In this document: positions 19,777 through 28,582 of the stretch, piece after piece
Layout of the letters: every line of letters begins with the position of its first letter
How positions within the stretch are numbered: the stretch's first letter is position 1
NCBI GenBank assembly: GCA_039025235.1
Contig: JBCCOS010000001.1
Span: 124,001 to 188,000, forward strand
Length of the DNA: 64,000 nucleotides
Direction of reading: 5' to 3'
Source of the DNA: MED-G105 sp039025235
GTDB taxonomy: Bacteria > Pseudomonadota > Alphaproteobacteria > Caulobacterales > Parvularculaceae
Translations under genes and position numbers: made by a program
Notes under the pieces: generated by a model
Told to the model about the DNA's origin: nothing
The model's database searches: none
Seen by the model: the letters and a program-made list of their open reading frames with translations, nothing else

Positions 19777-20865
19777 ATGACAAAACATAAGTGTTTAAAC
19801 GTAGGCCTTGTTGGTCTCGGCGGTGTTGCACAGGAACACCTAAAGGGTTGTGCCGCTTCCGATATGGTCAATCTTGTGGCTGGTGCTGACATTAATGAAC
19901 AGCGTCTAGAGGACGCTGTTCAACGGTTCGGGATTAAACCTTACAAAGACTATGTTGAGATGATTTCTCATGAGTCACTCGATATTGTTTGTGTCCTTAC
20001 GCCGCCAGCAATCCATCGGCCAGTGGTTGAATGTGCTGCTAATGCGGGTGTCCATATCCTTTGCGAAAAGCCATTAGCCCCATCGCTCAGCGATGCGGAC
20101 GCTATCTCAAAATCCGTAGAAAACGCTGGCATTAAGTTCCTGTTCGGTGCGTCGTATCGGCATCTTCCGGCCATGCAAGCAGCACGTGATATCATTCGTG
20201 ACGGTCGTATTGGAGAGGTACGTTTGTGTTATGAATTGGCAATTGGCGGGATCGGTGCGGGTAGGGCAAATGCCCTTCCGGAAAGTCATTATCCCCTAAA
20301 TGGCCCCGGAGGCACGCCAATGGGGCTGGTTGATCATGGCGTCCATATGATCGATGCTTTTCCTTGGTTGACCAATAGTGAGATTGTATCCGTATGGGGG
20401 CGAGGGAATTTCACTGGTAAAGACCCCGTGCCCGAATTCGCGACAATGACGCTTCGTTCTGGTGCAACCATTAATCTGGTCTATGACGAAGGAACATTCG
20501 GTCTGGCCTTACCTGGTGAAGGGGCGTTTATGGAAGGGGCGGGATGGAATGTCCACGGGTATGTTCCACCTGGCGGATTTGATCCATTTCCCACAACGTT
20601 GGTGGTCCACGGCAGCAATGGGGCGTTAAGGATCTATCCTTATGCAAACCGCCTTTATCTCGCTAATACCGACGGCTTGAGTGAAATCAATCTGCCCCGT
20701 TACCCAAAGCCAAACCATTTTCGTGCTCAGCTAGAGACCTTTGTTGATGCGATTTTGAAGGATGAGCCAGTTGCTGCGACGTTATATGATGGTGTGCGGT
20801 CAACGCAGGTGCTTCTAGCGATTTATCAAAGCGCTCGAGAAGCAAAAGAAATAACGCTCTCCTAA
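19777..20865 (+). CDS. Gfo/Idh/MocA-family NAD(P)-dependent oxidoreductase
   Basis: Cytosolic dehydrogenase of about 362 residues. The Rossmann N-terminus has VGLVGLGGVAQEHLKGC, then the family motif CEKPLAPS that contributes the catalytic lysine, and LVDHGVHMIDAFPW in the C-terminal domain, where the conserved histidine would sit. The family oxidises or reduces sugars, inositol and related alcohols. In this operon it could make the keto acid cleaved by the BKACE enzyme, but that is inference. ATG at 19777 is chosen; TTG at 19765 is possible because AAGGA lies just upstream of it, although too close for ideal spacing. Confidence 0.88.
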   Translation: MTKHKCLNVGLVGLGGVAQEHLKGCAASDMVNLVAGADINEQRLEDAVQRFGIKPYKDYVEMISHESLDIVCVLTPPAIHRPVVECAANAGVHILCEKPLAPSLSDADAISKSVENAGIKFLFGASYRHLPAMQAARDIIRDGRIGEVRLCYELAIGGIGAGRANALPESHYPLNGPGGTPMGLVDHGVHMIDAFPWLTNSEIVSVWGRGNFTGKDPVPEFATMTLRSGATINLVYDEGTFGLALPGEGAFMEGAGWNVHGYVPPGGFDPFPTTLVVHGSNGALRIYPYANRLYLANTDGLSEINLPRYPKPNHFRAQLETFVDAILKDEPVAATLYDGVRSTQVLLAIYQSAREAKEITLS

Positions 20866-20966
20866 CCGACCACTACAGGATTTCCAGCAACACAACGATT
20901 TTGCAACAGCGATGAAGCGCGATATCATTGCGAATTGTTAGTAATCGTTGATCGGCGCTAATTGCA

Positions 20967-21857
20967 GTGGAACTAAAACAACTAAGATATTTTCTTGCCG
21001 TGGCGGAAGAAGAGAGTTTTTCAAGAGCCGCAAAAAGAATGAATATGTCTCAACCACCGTTGAGCATGCAAATCCAGAAATTAGAAAATGAACTTGGCGT
21101 CTCGCTATTTATTCGAGGTAAACGCAAAATATCGCTTACGCCAGCGGGGAGTGCGTTGATTATCAATGCCAAACGCCTTTTAGAGAGCGAGGCGCGCATT
21201 GCTGACGATGTGAGAAATGCCGCGAGCGGTCAGGGGGGGCGGCTTCTTGTTGGTTTAACTGATGACTACCTGTTTGATTTGGTTCCAAAGGCGTTGGCCG
21301 AATTGCACGCGCGATACCCAACGCTGCTGATTGAATCGACACGAGACCTCAGTTTTGATCTGGCCCACGCTGTTTCGCAAAGGCGATTGGATGTCGCGTT
21401 TCTTTGTCCGCCGGTTTCAATGGTGGGACCAAGGTTCCAAGTTGAAGAACTTTCCCCCGCCCCGATTGAAGTCGTGGTCTCTGCAACGCATCCGCTTGCC
21501 CGCAAAACCGATGTGTCTCTAGAGGAAATTTGGCAATATCCATTCATTTGGCCGGTTATAAGAGAGCAGACGGGATATATGCTTGAACTCTTGAAGATTG
21601 TAAGGCGGATGGGCGGTTTTCCCAATATTGTGCATCGAGCGAATTCGACTGAAGTTGCGTATGAGTTGGTAGCCTATGGTGTTGGAGTGGCGCCTCTTGG
21701 GAAGCACTCTGCTGCTGACCGTGATGATATTATACGCTTACCAATAGATGGTGTGAGTGTGAATCGTGCGGCCATCTGGTGTGCAGACTCACCATCCGAG
21801 TTAGTAAACGAATTAATTGACCTTGTGCGAGAAAATGGGGGCAGTGGTCGGAAATGA
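20967..21857 (+). CDS. LysR-family regulator, BenM/CbnR-like
   Basis: LysR-type regulator of 296 residues with the catabolic-type N-terminus MELKQLRYFLAVAEEESFSR and MSQPPLSMQIQKLENELG, as in BenM, CatM and CbnR. These usually bind a pathway intermediate and activate a neighbouring operon. GTG at 20967 is the start implied by the family. It is the second LysR gene of this cluster and is encoded downstream on the same strand, 101 bases after the oxidoreductase, so it could be co-transcribed with it. The effector is unknown. Confidence 0.9.
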   Translation: MELKQLRYFLAVAEEESFSRAAKRMNMSQPPLSMQIQKLENELGVSLFIRGKRKISLTPAGSALIINAKRLLESEARIADDVRNAASGQGGRLLVGLTDDYLFDLVPKALAELHARYPTLLIESTRDLSFDLAHAVSQRRLDVAFLCPPVSMVGPRFQVEELSPAPIEVVVSATHPLARKTDVSLEEIWQYPFIWPVIREQTGYMLELLKIVRRMGGFPNIVHRANSTEVAYELVAYGVGVAPLGKHSAADRDDIIRLPIDGVSVNRAAIWCADSPSELVNELIDLVRENGGSGRK

Positions 21858-21974
21858 TGCATTGCCGTTTCAGACTGGCTCGTGCGCAAGCTTGAGACAT
21901 CGTCAGTGCACAACGGCTCATTGCCAATTATTCAGGCGAAATGGCCTGTGTTAATATATTGAGGGATTAAGACA

Positions 21975-23678
21975 ATGAATTCTCCTACACTGCCACCAGC
22001 TGGCGCGCCGGATATTGAGATTGCACGTGCGGCTGCAATGCAGCCGATATTAGAACTTACAAAGAGTAAATATAAAATTCCGCAGGATGCACTTGTTCCT
22101 TACGGCCACCACAAGGCGAAGCTTTCGTTGGATTTCATTAAAAAACAGAGTAAGCAGGGTAAAAAAGGCAAGTTGGTCCTTGTCACCGCAATGAACCCCA
22201 CACCAGCTGGTGAGGGAAAAACAACGACCAGTATCGGCTTGAATGATGGTCTCAACAAAATTGGCCAAAACTCAATCGTATGCCTGCGTGAGCCTTCCTT
22301 GGGCCCTTGCTTTGGCGTAAAGGGCGGTGCTGCCGGCGGTGGGCGTTCGCAAGTCGTTCCAATGGAAGATATTAATCTTCACTTCAATGGAGACTTTCAT
22401 GCCATTACGTCTGCACACAATCTTTTATCGGCTATAATTGACAATCATCTACACTGGGGAAATCAACAAAATATCGATACGCGACGCGTTTTTTGGCGTC
22501 GCGTTGTCGATATGAATGATCGCGCCCTTCGGTCGATAAATATTGGCCTAGGGGGCGCCAATAATGGCATTCCCCGAGAAACTGGCTTTGATATTACGGT
22601 CGCTTCGGAAATTATGGCTATTCTCTGTCTATCAGAAGGGTTATCCGATATGCGCGCGCGACTTTCCCGCATCATTATTGGGCAGACATACGACAAGGAC
22701 CCTGTGAGGGCGGGAGATCTTGGTGCCGAGGGCCCCATGGCTGTGTTGCTGAAGGATGCGTTGCAACCGAACATTGTACAGAGTATTGAAAACAATATAG
22801 CTTTCATCCATGGAGGCCCTTTTGCAAATATCGCCCATGGATGCAATTCAGTGATTGCTACTAAGGCGGCTCTTTCTTTGGCCGATATTGTCGTTACTGA
22901 GGCTGGCTTTGGCGCTGACCTTGGGGCGGAAAAATTCTTTAACATAAAGTGTCGTCAATCGGGACTTCGTCCCGATGTTGTTGTCCTCGTTTGTACCGTA
23001 CGCGCATTAAAAATGCATGCTGGTGTAGCAAAAAGAGATTTGTCCGTGGCAGACCCAGCGGCTGTTCGTAAAGGTGGGGAGAACTTGCACCAGCATATCG
23101 AGAATCTTCAAAAATTTGGCATCCGGCCGATTGTTGCAATCAACCATTTCGATGGCGATACCGATGCCGAGGTGGCGGAAATCCGAAAAATTTGTGATGG
23201 TTTTGGATGCAGAGCTGAAATCGCCAAGCATTGGGCCAGCGGTGGTGAAGGCGCAGTCACTTTGGCGACGGTCGTAAAAGAGGCTTTGTCAGCGTCAAAC
23301 GCCGATATTCGATTGACTTATGATGACAATATTTCACTTGCAGCTAAGGTTGAGACAATCGCTAAAGAGATCTATCGGGCCGAGACGATTTCCTTTAGCG
23401 CAAGCGTTAAGCGGCGCTTGAGAGAATTTGAGAATTGGGGTTTTGGGAATTTGCCGATATGTATCGCGAAGACCCAGTACAGTTTCTCAACCGATGCCGC
23501 CGCATTGGGAGCACCAAAAGGACATTGCGTTGAAGTTCGAGACGTTCGTTTGTCAGCGGGGGCAGGCTTTGTTGTCGCGATTTGTGGTCCTGTGATGACG
23601 ATGCCAGGGCTCCCGGAGCAGCCAGCCGCGTTGCAAATGGGCCTTGATGAAAACGGCGAAATTTACGGGCTGGCTTAA
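21975..23678 (+). CDS. fhs: Formate--tetrahydrofolate ligase
   Basis: Makes 10-formyl-tetrahydrofolate from formate, ATP and tetrahydrofolate in cytosolic one-carbon metabolism. At 567 residues it has the usual length (about 555-570). Signatures are the ATP loop TPAGEGKTTTSIGL, LREPSLGPCFGVKGGAAGGG, the folate-binding stretch FHAITSAHNLL, and VTEAGFGADLGAEKF. The C-terminus ends MTMPGLPEQPAALQM. GAGGGATT precedes ATG 21975. It stands 117 bases after the LysR gene and may be transcribed separately. Confidence 0.97.
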   Translation: MNSPTLPPAGAPDIEIARAAAMQPILELTKSKYKIPQDALVPYGHHKAKLSLDFIKKQSKQGKKGKLVLVTAMNPTPAGEGKTTTSIGLNDGLNKIGQNSIVCLREPSLGPCFGVKGGAAGGGRSQVVPMEDINLHFNGDFHAITSAHNLLSAIIDNHLHWGNQQNIDTRRVFWRRVVDMNDRALRSINIGLGGANNGIPRETGFDITVASEIMAILCLSEGLSDMRARLSRIIIGQTYDKDPVRAGDLGAEGPMAVLLKDALQPNIVQSIENNIAFIHGGPFANIAHGCNSVIATKAALSLADIVVTEAGFGADLGAEKFFNIKCRQSGLRPDVVVLVCTVRALKMHAGVAKRDLSVADPAAVRKGGENLHQHIENLQKFGIRPIVAINHFDGDTDAEVAEIRKICDGFGCRAEIAKHWASGGEGAVTLATVVKEALSASNADIRLTYDDNISLAAKVETIAKEIYRAETISFSASVKRRLREFENWGFGNLPICIAKTQYSFSTDAAALGAPKGHCVEVRDVRLSAGAGFVVAICGPVMTMPGLPEQPAALQMGLDENGEIYGLA

Positions 23679-23774
23679 TTAAGGCGTTGAGAACTGACGC
23701 GACGACAGCCGCTTATCGATCCAATTTGAAATGGCGCGACTATAAAGGCAACCAGTTATTTGCGAAGCGGTCTA

Positions 23775-23823
23775 GAGCGCCGGACCATCTCATTGGATCA
23801 ATATATGGTCCGCTCAGGCGCTC
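23775..23823. repeat. Two-part hairpin after fhs
   Basis: Outer arms GAGCGCC/GGCGCTC and inner arms GGACCAT/ATGGTCC form a long stem with a five-base bulge. It could act as a transcription terminator or belong to the palindromic repeats of this chromosome; no T run follows on the plus strand. Confidence 0.55.
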
Positions 23824-23830
23824 AAAAGCA

Positions 23831-23858
23831 TGAATCAAGAGAGCATTGGATTGATTCA
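23831..23858. repeat. Perfect 8-bp inverted repeat
   Basis: TGAATCAA and TTGATTCA are separated by 12 bases. It lies immediately after the preceding hairpin and about 55 bases ahead of the methyltransferase start, so it could be an operator or part of a compound repeat. Confidence 0.5.
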
Positions 23859-23913
23859 AGCTAAAACCCCGATGTTCTAGACATTTAAATCTCAAATTCA
23901 AACCGAGACGACC

Positions 23914-24752
23914 ATGGCAACAAAAAAAAATCAAGCGCGAGAAAACCAACACTCGCAGAAACTGCAGACAAATTTGTATGTTATCAAAAAGCGGTACAAA
24001 GCCCCGATGTTGATGTGGAGTTTTTCGAGCAAGCGTTCAAAGAAGCTTATAGACGTAAGCCGGATTCGCTGCGTGAAGACTTTTGCGGGACATTTAGTGT
24101 TTGTTGCGAATGGGTAAAGTCTGGGCGCCGACGCACGGCCGTTGGTGTCGATCTCTGTGGCGAGACTTTGCAATGGGGCGTTGATAACAATCTTTCAAAA
24201 CTGTCCAGCGAAGAGCAAGCGCGCATCAAGATCTATGAGCAAGACGTGCGCACGGTGTCTCGTCAAAAGTCTGATATTCTCTCGGCCCAGAATTTCTCGT
24301 TTTGGTTATTTAAAACCCGTGATTCCCTTCGCGAGTATTTCGAATTCGCACGACGTAACTTGAAGCCTCAAGGCGTCATGATCATGGATATGATGGGCGG
24401 GGGAGAATGTTACTCCGAAGGTCATACAGAGAAGCGCAAAATTGTTGGTGGTAAGAAAGGCTTCAGCTATCATTGGGAGCAAGTAAAAATTAATCCGGTG
24501 AACTCCGATTGCACACACTACATCCATTTTAAATTTGCGGACGGCAGTAAGCTACACCGGGCATTTGAATATGAATGGCGGTTCTGGACAATCCCTGAGG
24601 TTCGTGAGCTTCTCGCCGAAGCCGGCTTTTCCGATAGTGTTGTTTACTGGGAAGTTGAGGATGAAGATGGCAATGATACGGGTGAGTGGGCGCCCGCAGA
24701 TGAGGCGCCAAATTACCCTAGCTGGCTTTGCTACATTGTTGCAATCAAGTAG
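23914..24752 (+). CDS. SAM-dependent methyltransferase, apparent frameshift in poly-A tract
   Basis: Class I SAM methyltransferase; the target is unknown. The conserved body has LREDFCGTFSVCCEWV (cofactor loop), GVDLCGETLQWG, a hydrophobic segment in the motif IV position, and GVMIMDMMGGGECYS. The open frame for this body runs uninterrupted from 23889, but its only good start inside it is GTG 24015, which would remove a segment reading DKFVCYQKAVQSPDVDVEFFE that looks like the true N-terminus. ATG 23914 is in the next frame, and one extra A in the nine-A tract at 23922-23930 would join it to the body. A read error, a real inactivating deletion or transcriptional slippage would each explain this. 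Confidence 0.75.
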
Positions 24753-24967
24753 TTATAAGACAAAGCGGTAAAGCCGGTATCATTTTTGGTAATTATACAG
24801 ATTTACTTGTTAAGCAGTTTCTATGCAGATCGATGATAATTGAACAAATTGCCACAAGGCCTAAGACAAGATTTACCGGCGTGTGTCTATCGCTTTATAG
24901 TGTTGTTAGAAAAATCCACTGTACTCCATCAATTGACGTCATGGATGATGATGAGTAAGGCGCTTAC

Positions 24968-25591
24968 ATGATAAAATTATATGATTATCCAAAATCTTCA
25001 GCTGCTTATCGCGTCCGTATTGCTTGTAACCTTAAAGGTGTTGCTTACGAGAGCATTGAGGTGAATCTTTTAAATCAAGATCAGCAAACTGAAGAGTATT
25101 TGCGTATAAACCCATCGGGCTTGGTTCCATGTCTAATTGCCGAAGACGGAACCGTTTTATCCCAGTCGTTAGCGATATTGAAATATCTCGATCAAGCGTT
25201 TCCCAATCCGCCGATTTTCCCAAGGGACCCTATTGGTGAATCGTTGGTGTGGGAAATGGTATTGATTATTGGTTGTGATATTCATCCCCTCAATAACCTA
25301 CGGGTCCTTCAATATATTCAAAAAAATCTTGATGCCAATGAACAAGAGAAATCGGATTGGTACTCGACTTGGATTCAACGCGGTTTTTCAGGTCTTGAGG
25401 CTCTGACAAAAAAGTCCCCTGGTGTATTTTGTTTTGGGAATTCTGTAACGGCAGCCGATATTCTTTTAGCGCCGCAGATGTTTAACGCCCGCCGCTTTAA
25501 TGTTGACCTAGAGCACTTTCCAAACTTAGTAGAGATCGATCGAAAGCTGCTTAAGATAGCGGCGTTCGCTAGCGCCGCTCCAGACGCTTAA
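24968..25591 (+). CDS. maiA: Maleylacetoacetate isomerase (zeta-class GST)
   Basis: Glutathione-dependent enzyme that isomerises maleylacetoacetate to fumarylacetoacetate in tyrosine and homogentisate breakdown. It has 207 residues, close to the family's usual 210-215. The N-terminal thioredoxin fold has the zeta signature SSAAYRVRIAC (the usual motif is SSCSWRVRIAL), INPSGLVPCLIAEDG for glutathione binding, and SLAILKYLDQAFP. The helical domain has CDIHPLNNLRVLQYI, a strong zeta-class mark. AAGG lies before ATG 24968. No other tyrosine pathway genes are nearby. The catalytic-serine segment retains Ser but lacks the usual Cys. Confidence 0.85.
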   Translation: MIKLYDYPKSSAAYRVRIACNLKGVAYESIEVNLLNQDQQTEEYLRINPSGLVPCLIAEDGTVLSQSLAILKYLDQAFPNPPIFPRDPIGESLVWEMVLIIGCDIHPLNNLRVLQYIQKNLDANEQEKSDWYSTWIQRGFSGLEALTKKSPGVFCFGNSVTAADILLAPQMFNARRFNVDLEHFPNLVEIDRKLLKIAAFASAAPDA

Positions 25592-25657
25592 AACCGTTTC
25601 GTTCTTATGGAAGCGATCGATCTCCAATAGCCTAACAACACTTGGCCTGGAAACGCT

Positions 25658-26704
25658 TTAAGCAGCTTTGTTCCAATCGAGAACGACCTTGCCAGTGCGC
25701 CCCGATGCCATACCGTCAAAGCCTGACTGAAACTCATCAAAATTGTATCGGTGTGTAATGATTGGTGATACGTCGAGGCCCGACTGAATTAAGGATGCCA
25801 TTTTATACCAGGTCTCAAACATCTCGCGCCCGTAAATGCCACGAATTTGCAAGCCTTTAAAAATCACATGATTCCAATCAATTCCGATACCATCCGGTAC
25901 GATGCCAAGAAGTGCGATCTTTCCACCATGGTTCATGGCTTCAAGCATTGATTGGAATGCGGGCGCAGCACCAGACATTTCGAGGCCGACGTCAAAACCC
26001 TCTGTCATGTTTAACTCGGCCATGACATCTTTGAGGCTCTCTTTTGCTACATTAACAACTCTTGTTGCACCCAACGTTTTGGCAAGGTCCAGTCGGTAAT
26101 CATTGACGTCTGTCACAACAATATGCCGTGCACCAACGTGTGCGGCGATCGCTGCAGCCATAGCGCCGATCGGTCCAGCGCCTGTGATTAAAACGTCTTC
26201 CCCTACCAGGTCGAATGTTAACGCCGTATGAACGGCATTTCCGAGGGGGTCGAATATCGAACCAAGTTCATCAGTGATTTCGTCCGGTAGTTTGAAAACA
26301 TTAAACGCCGGAACAGAAATATATTCTGCGAATGCACCCGGACGGTTAACGCCCACGCCTAGTGTATTCCGGCAAAGGTGACGACGTCCTGCTCTGCAGT
26401 TGCGACAATAGCCACATGTTATATGGCCTTCTGCTGAAACACGATCGCCAATTTTTAGTTCTGCATGCTCGGTGCGAATGCCAGAACCAATTTCCATGAT
26501 TTCGCCCGAAAACTCATGTCCAACGGTCATTGGTACGGGAATGGTTTTTTGTGCCCAGTCATCCCACTTGTAAATATGCATGTCCGTACCACAAATTGAG
26601 GTTGTACGGACTTTGATCAGGACATCATGTGCGCCGATTGTTGGTTCAGGTACATCCTCTAACCAAATTCCTTCAGTCGCTTTTGTTTTTACAAGTGATT
26701 TCAT
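25658..26704 (-). CDS. tdh: L-threonine 3-dehydrogenase
   Basis: Zinc-dependent medium-chain dehydrogenase that oxidises L-threonine to 2-amino-3-ketobutyrate with NAD. It has 348 residues (family about 340-345). Visible parts are catalytic zinc ligands Cys38 in SICGTDMHIYKWDDW and HE at 63-64, the structural zinc loop CGYCRNCRAGRRHLC, the Rossmann stretch VLITGAGPIGAMAAAIAAH, and FDPLGNAVHTAL. AGGA precedes ATG 26704. It follows kbl on the same strand after about 140 bases; together they turn threonine into glycine and acetyl-CoA. Confidence 0.97.
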   Translation of the reverse strand: MKSLVKTKATEGIWLEDVPEPTIGAHDVLIKVRTTSICGTDMHIYKWDDWAQKTIPVPMTVGHEFSGEIMEIGSGIRTEHAELKIGDRVSAEGHITCGYCRNCRAGRRHLCRNTLGVGVNRPGAFAEYISVPAFNVFKLPDEITDELGSIFDPLGNAVHTALTFDLVGEDVLITGAGPIGAMAAAIAAHVGARHIVVTDVNDYRLDLAKTLGATRVVNVAKESLKDVMAELNMTEGFDVGLEMSGAAPAFQSMLEAMNHGGKIALLGIVPDGIGIDWNHVIFKGLQIRGIYGREMFETWYKMASLIQSGLDVSPIITHRYNFDEFQSGFDGMASGRTGKVVLDWNKAA

Positions 26705-26847
26705 CAGATTAATTCCTAGAGTGAACTAACACTTATTAAATTGCTCAGTACCAGTGCCAGCGACCTGAAAGTGCCATAGATCAGATAAACGCAAAACACG
26801 TTATGGAACATTAGCTTTGCCATTCTTCGCCCAAAAATCGAAGTCTT

Positions 26848-28050
26848 CTAAATTACCTCCAGCGCTTTTCCAACTTTAGTGAAGGCATCAACGGCGCGGT
26901 CGATTTGCTCTTCCGTATGCGCCGCTGAAAGCTGGGTCCTAATGCGCGCTTTTCCTTTGGGGACAACAGGGAAGGAAAAGCCGATGACGTAAACGCCTTC
27001 ATCGAGAAGAGCTGCCGCCATGTCCTGCGCCAGTTTTGCATCGCCAAGCATCACTGGTACGATAGGATGCTCACCGGGGAGTAAGTCAAACCCTTGTTTC
27101 GCCATTAACGCTCGAAAATGCGATGCGTTTTGCCGGAGTTTTTCTCTTAGAGAATTGCCGTTCTCAACAAAATCGAATGCCCGTATTGCGCCACCGGCTA
27201 GCGCAGGCGTGAGTGCATTTGAAAACAAATAGGGCCGGGCGCGTTGTCGAAGCAATGCTACAACATCCTTCTTCGCAGCGATAAAGCCACCCATTCCCCC
27301 ACCAAGCGCTTTTCCAAGGGTACTCGTAAGAATGTCAACGACGCCTTCAACACCGCAATGCTCGGCAGTACCGCGACCATTTTCACCTAAAAAACCACTG
27401 GAATGGCAATCGTCAACCATCAGTAAGGTATCGTATTTCGTTTTGAGGTCTGCGATCCCTGTGAGGTTCGCAATAACGCCATCCATTGAAAAAACACCGT
27501 CGGTGACAATAAGGATTGTACGGGCACCGTCGGAACGAGCTGCTTTCAACTGCGTCTCGAGGTCAGCCATGTCGTTATTGGCATATCGATACCGTTTCGC
27601 CTTACACAGGCGAACGCCATCGATAATGGACGCATGATTTAATGCGTCTGAGACAATTGCATCTTCAGGCCCTAGCAGCGGCTCGAAAACAGCGCCATTA
27701 GCATCAAAGCAAGCGGCGAAGGTAATTGCATCCTCGAAGCCAAAAAAGTCGGCGATTCGCTTTTCAAGCGTTTTATGAATGTCTTGGGTGCCGCAAATGA
27801 AACGAACCGATGCTAAGCCAAAACCATAAGTATCCGCCGCTTCCCTCGCCGCACTCGCAAGCGAAGGGTGATCGGCTAATCCCAAATAGTTGTTAGCACA
27901 AAAATTGAGGACGGTCTTCGTTTGTCCATTGTTATTAACTTGAATTTCTGCACTTTGTGGGCTTGTGATAATACGCTCTGGTTTCGTTAAGCCTTGTTCA
28001 TCGATTTCCGCCAGCGTAGACGTCACGCGTGCGTAAAATTGGCTGTCCAT
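26848..28050 (-). CDS. kbl: Glycine C-acetyltransferase (2-amino-3-ketobutyrate CoA ligase)
   Basis: PLP enzyme that cleaves 2-amino-3-ketobutyrate with CoA to glycine and acetyl-CoA. It has 400 residues. Motifs include NFCANNYLGLADHP, the aspartate-containing MVDDCHSSGFLGENGRG, and the PLP lysine in STLGKALGG (Lys247). AGGAG lies before ATG 28050. Adjacent tdh on the same strand supplies its unstable substrate, which explains the pairing. The other members of the alpha-oxoamine synthase family (HemA, BioF, Spt) are less likely, given the tdh partner and overall match. Confidence 0.97.
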   Translation of the reverse strand: MDSQFYARVTSTLAEIDEQGLTKPERIITSPQSAEIQVNNNGQTKTVLNFCANNYLGLADHPSLASAAREAADTYGFGLASVRFICGTQDIHKTLEKRIADFFGFEDAITFAACFDANGAVFEPLLGPEDAIVSDALNHASIIDGVRLCKAKRYRYANNDMADLETQLKAARSDGARTILIVTDGVFSMDGVIANLTGIADLKTKYDTLLMVDDCHSSGFLGENGRGTAEHCGVEGVVDILTSTLGKALGGGMGGFIAAKKDVVALLRQRARPYLFSNALTPALAGGAIRAFDFVENGNSLREKLRQNASHFRALMAKQGFDLLPGEHPIVPVMLGDAKLAQDMAAALLDEGVYVIGFSFPVVPKGKARIRTQLSAAHTEEQIDRAVDAFTKVGKALEVI

Positions 28051-28582
28051 AACAGATCTCCTACAGTTCCAATGATATTAAAGCAGCGTCCTAACTGTTG
28101 CAAAGCATTTGAAGGATGAGAAAGCCATATAAACGCGCATTCAAAGACCGTTATCGTGACATTTAGCCCTTGTTAACGATCGATCTCGCTCTGATGTGAT
28201 CTCCCTAACCTCTTGCCCTGAATTGTTCGCCGCGGCCTATCAGCCCCCCCGCCCGTGAAACAGTAGCGCCATGTTTGCTCGATCTGGTGCCTCAAGGAGA
28301 GTATTTTGGTTTGGCTATTGGTGCGGGACCGTGGCCTCTTTCTCGTTTTTGCGGATAGTATTCTTGCCTTTCCCTTGCAAACGTTCGACAGAAACGTGTT
28401 CTACTTTTTTTAGAACTTGTTTGTTGATGGGCTGTGTTTGGCATCAAAGCTTAACGGTAACGCCGTTTGTTTTGTTCGCCGCCCGATAATTGTGTAATGA
28501 GCACTGGTGATATTCTGTTCTTCGATTTAGCTCGATCTTTGATGTAGCCCTAACTCCTGTCTAGCCATTTGGATCTCATAGA
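28051..28582. other. Intergenic stretch between kbl and proS, no confident gene
   Basis: This divergent gap should carry both promoters. One 35-codon open frame starts at TTG 28306 after a well-placed AAGGAG and ends at 28413 (contains LLVRDRGLFLVFAD). It is hydrophobic and unrecognised. A longer frame at 28271-28489 is cysteine-rich, lacks a ribosome site and is unlikely to be real. Confidence 0.35.

Noticed and set aside
28271..28489. 72-codon cysteine-rich plus-strand frame upstream of proS
   Set aside because: No ribosome site, no recognised domain and unusual composition.
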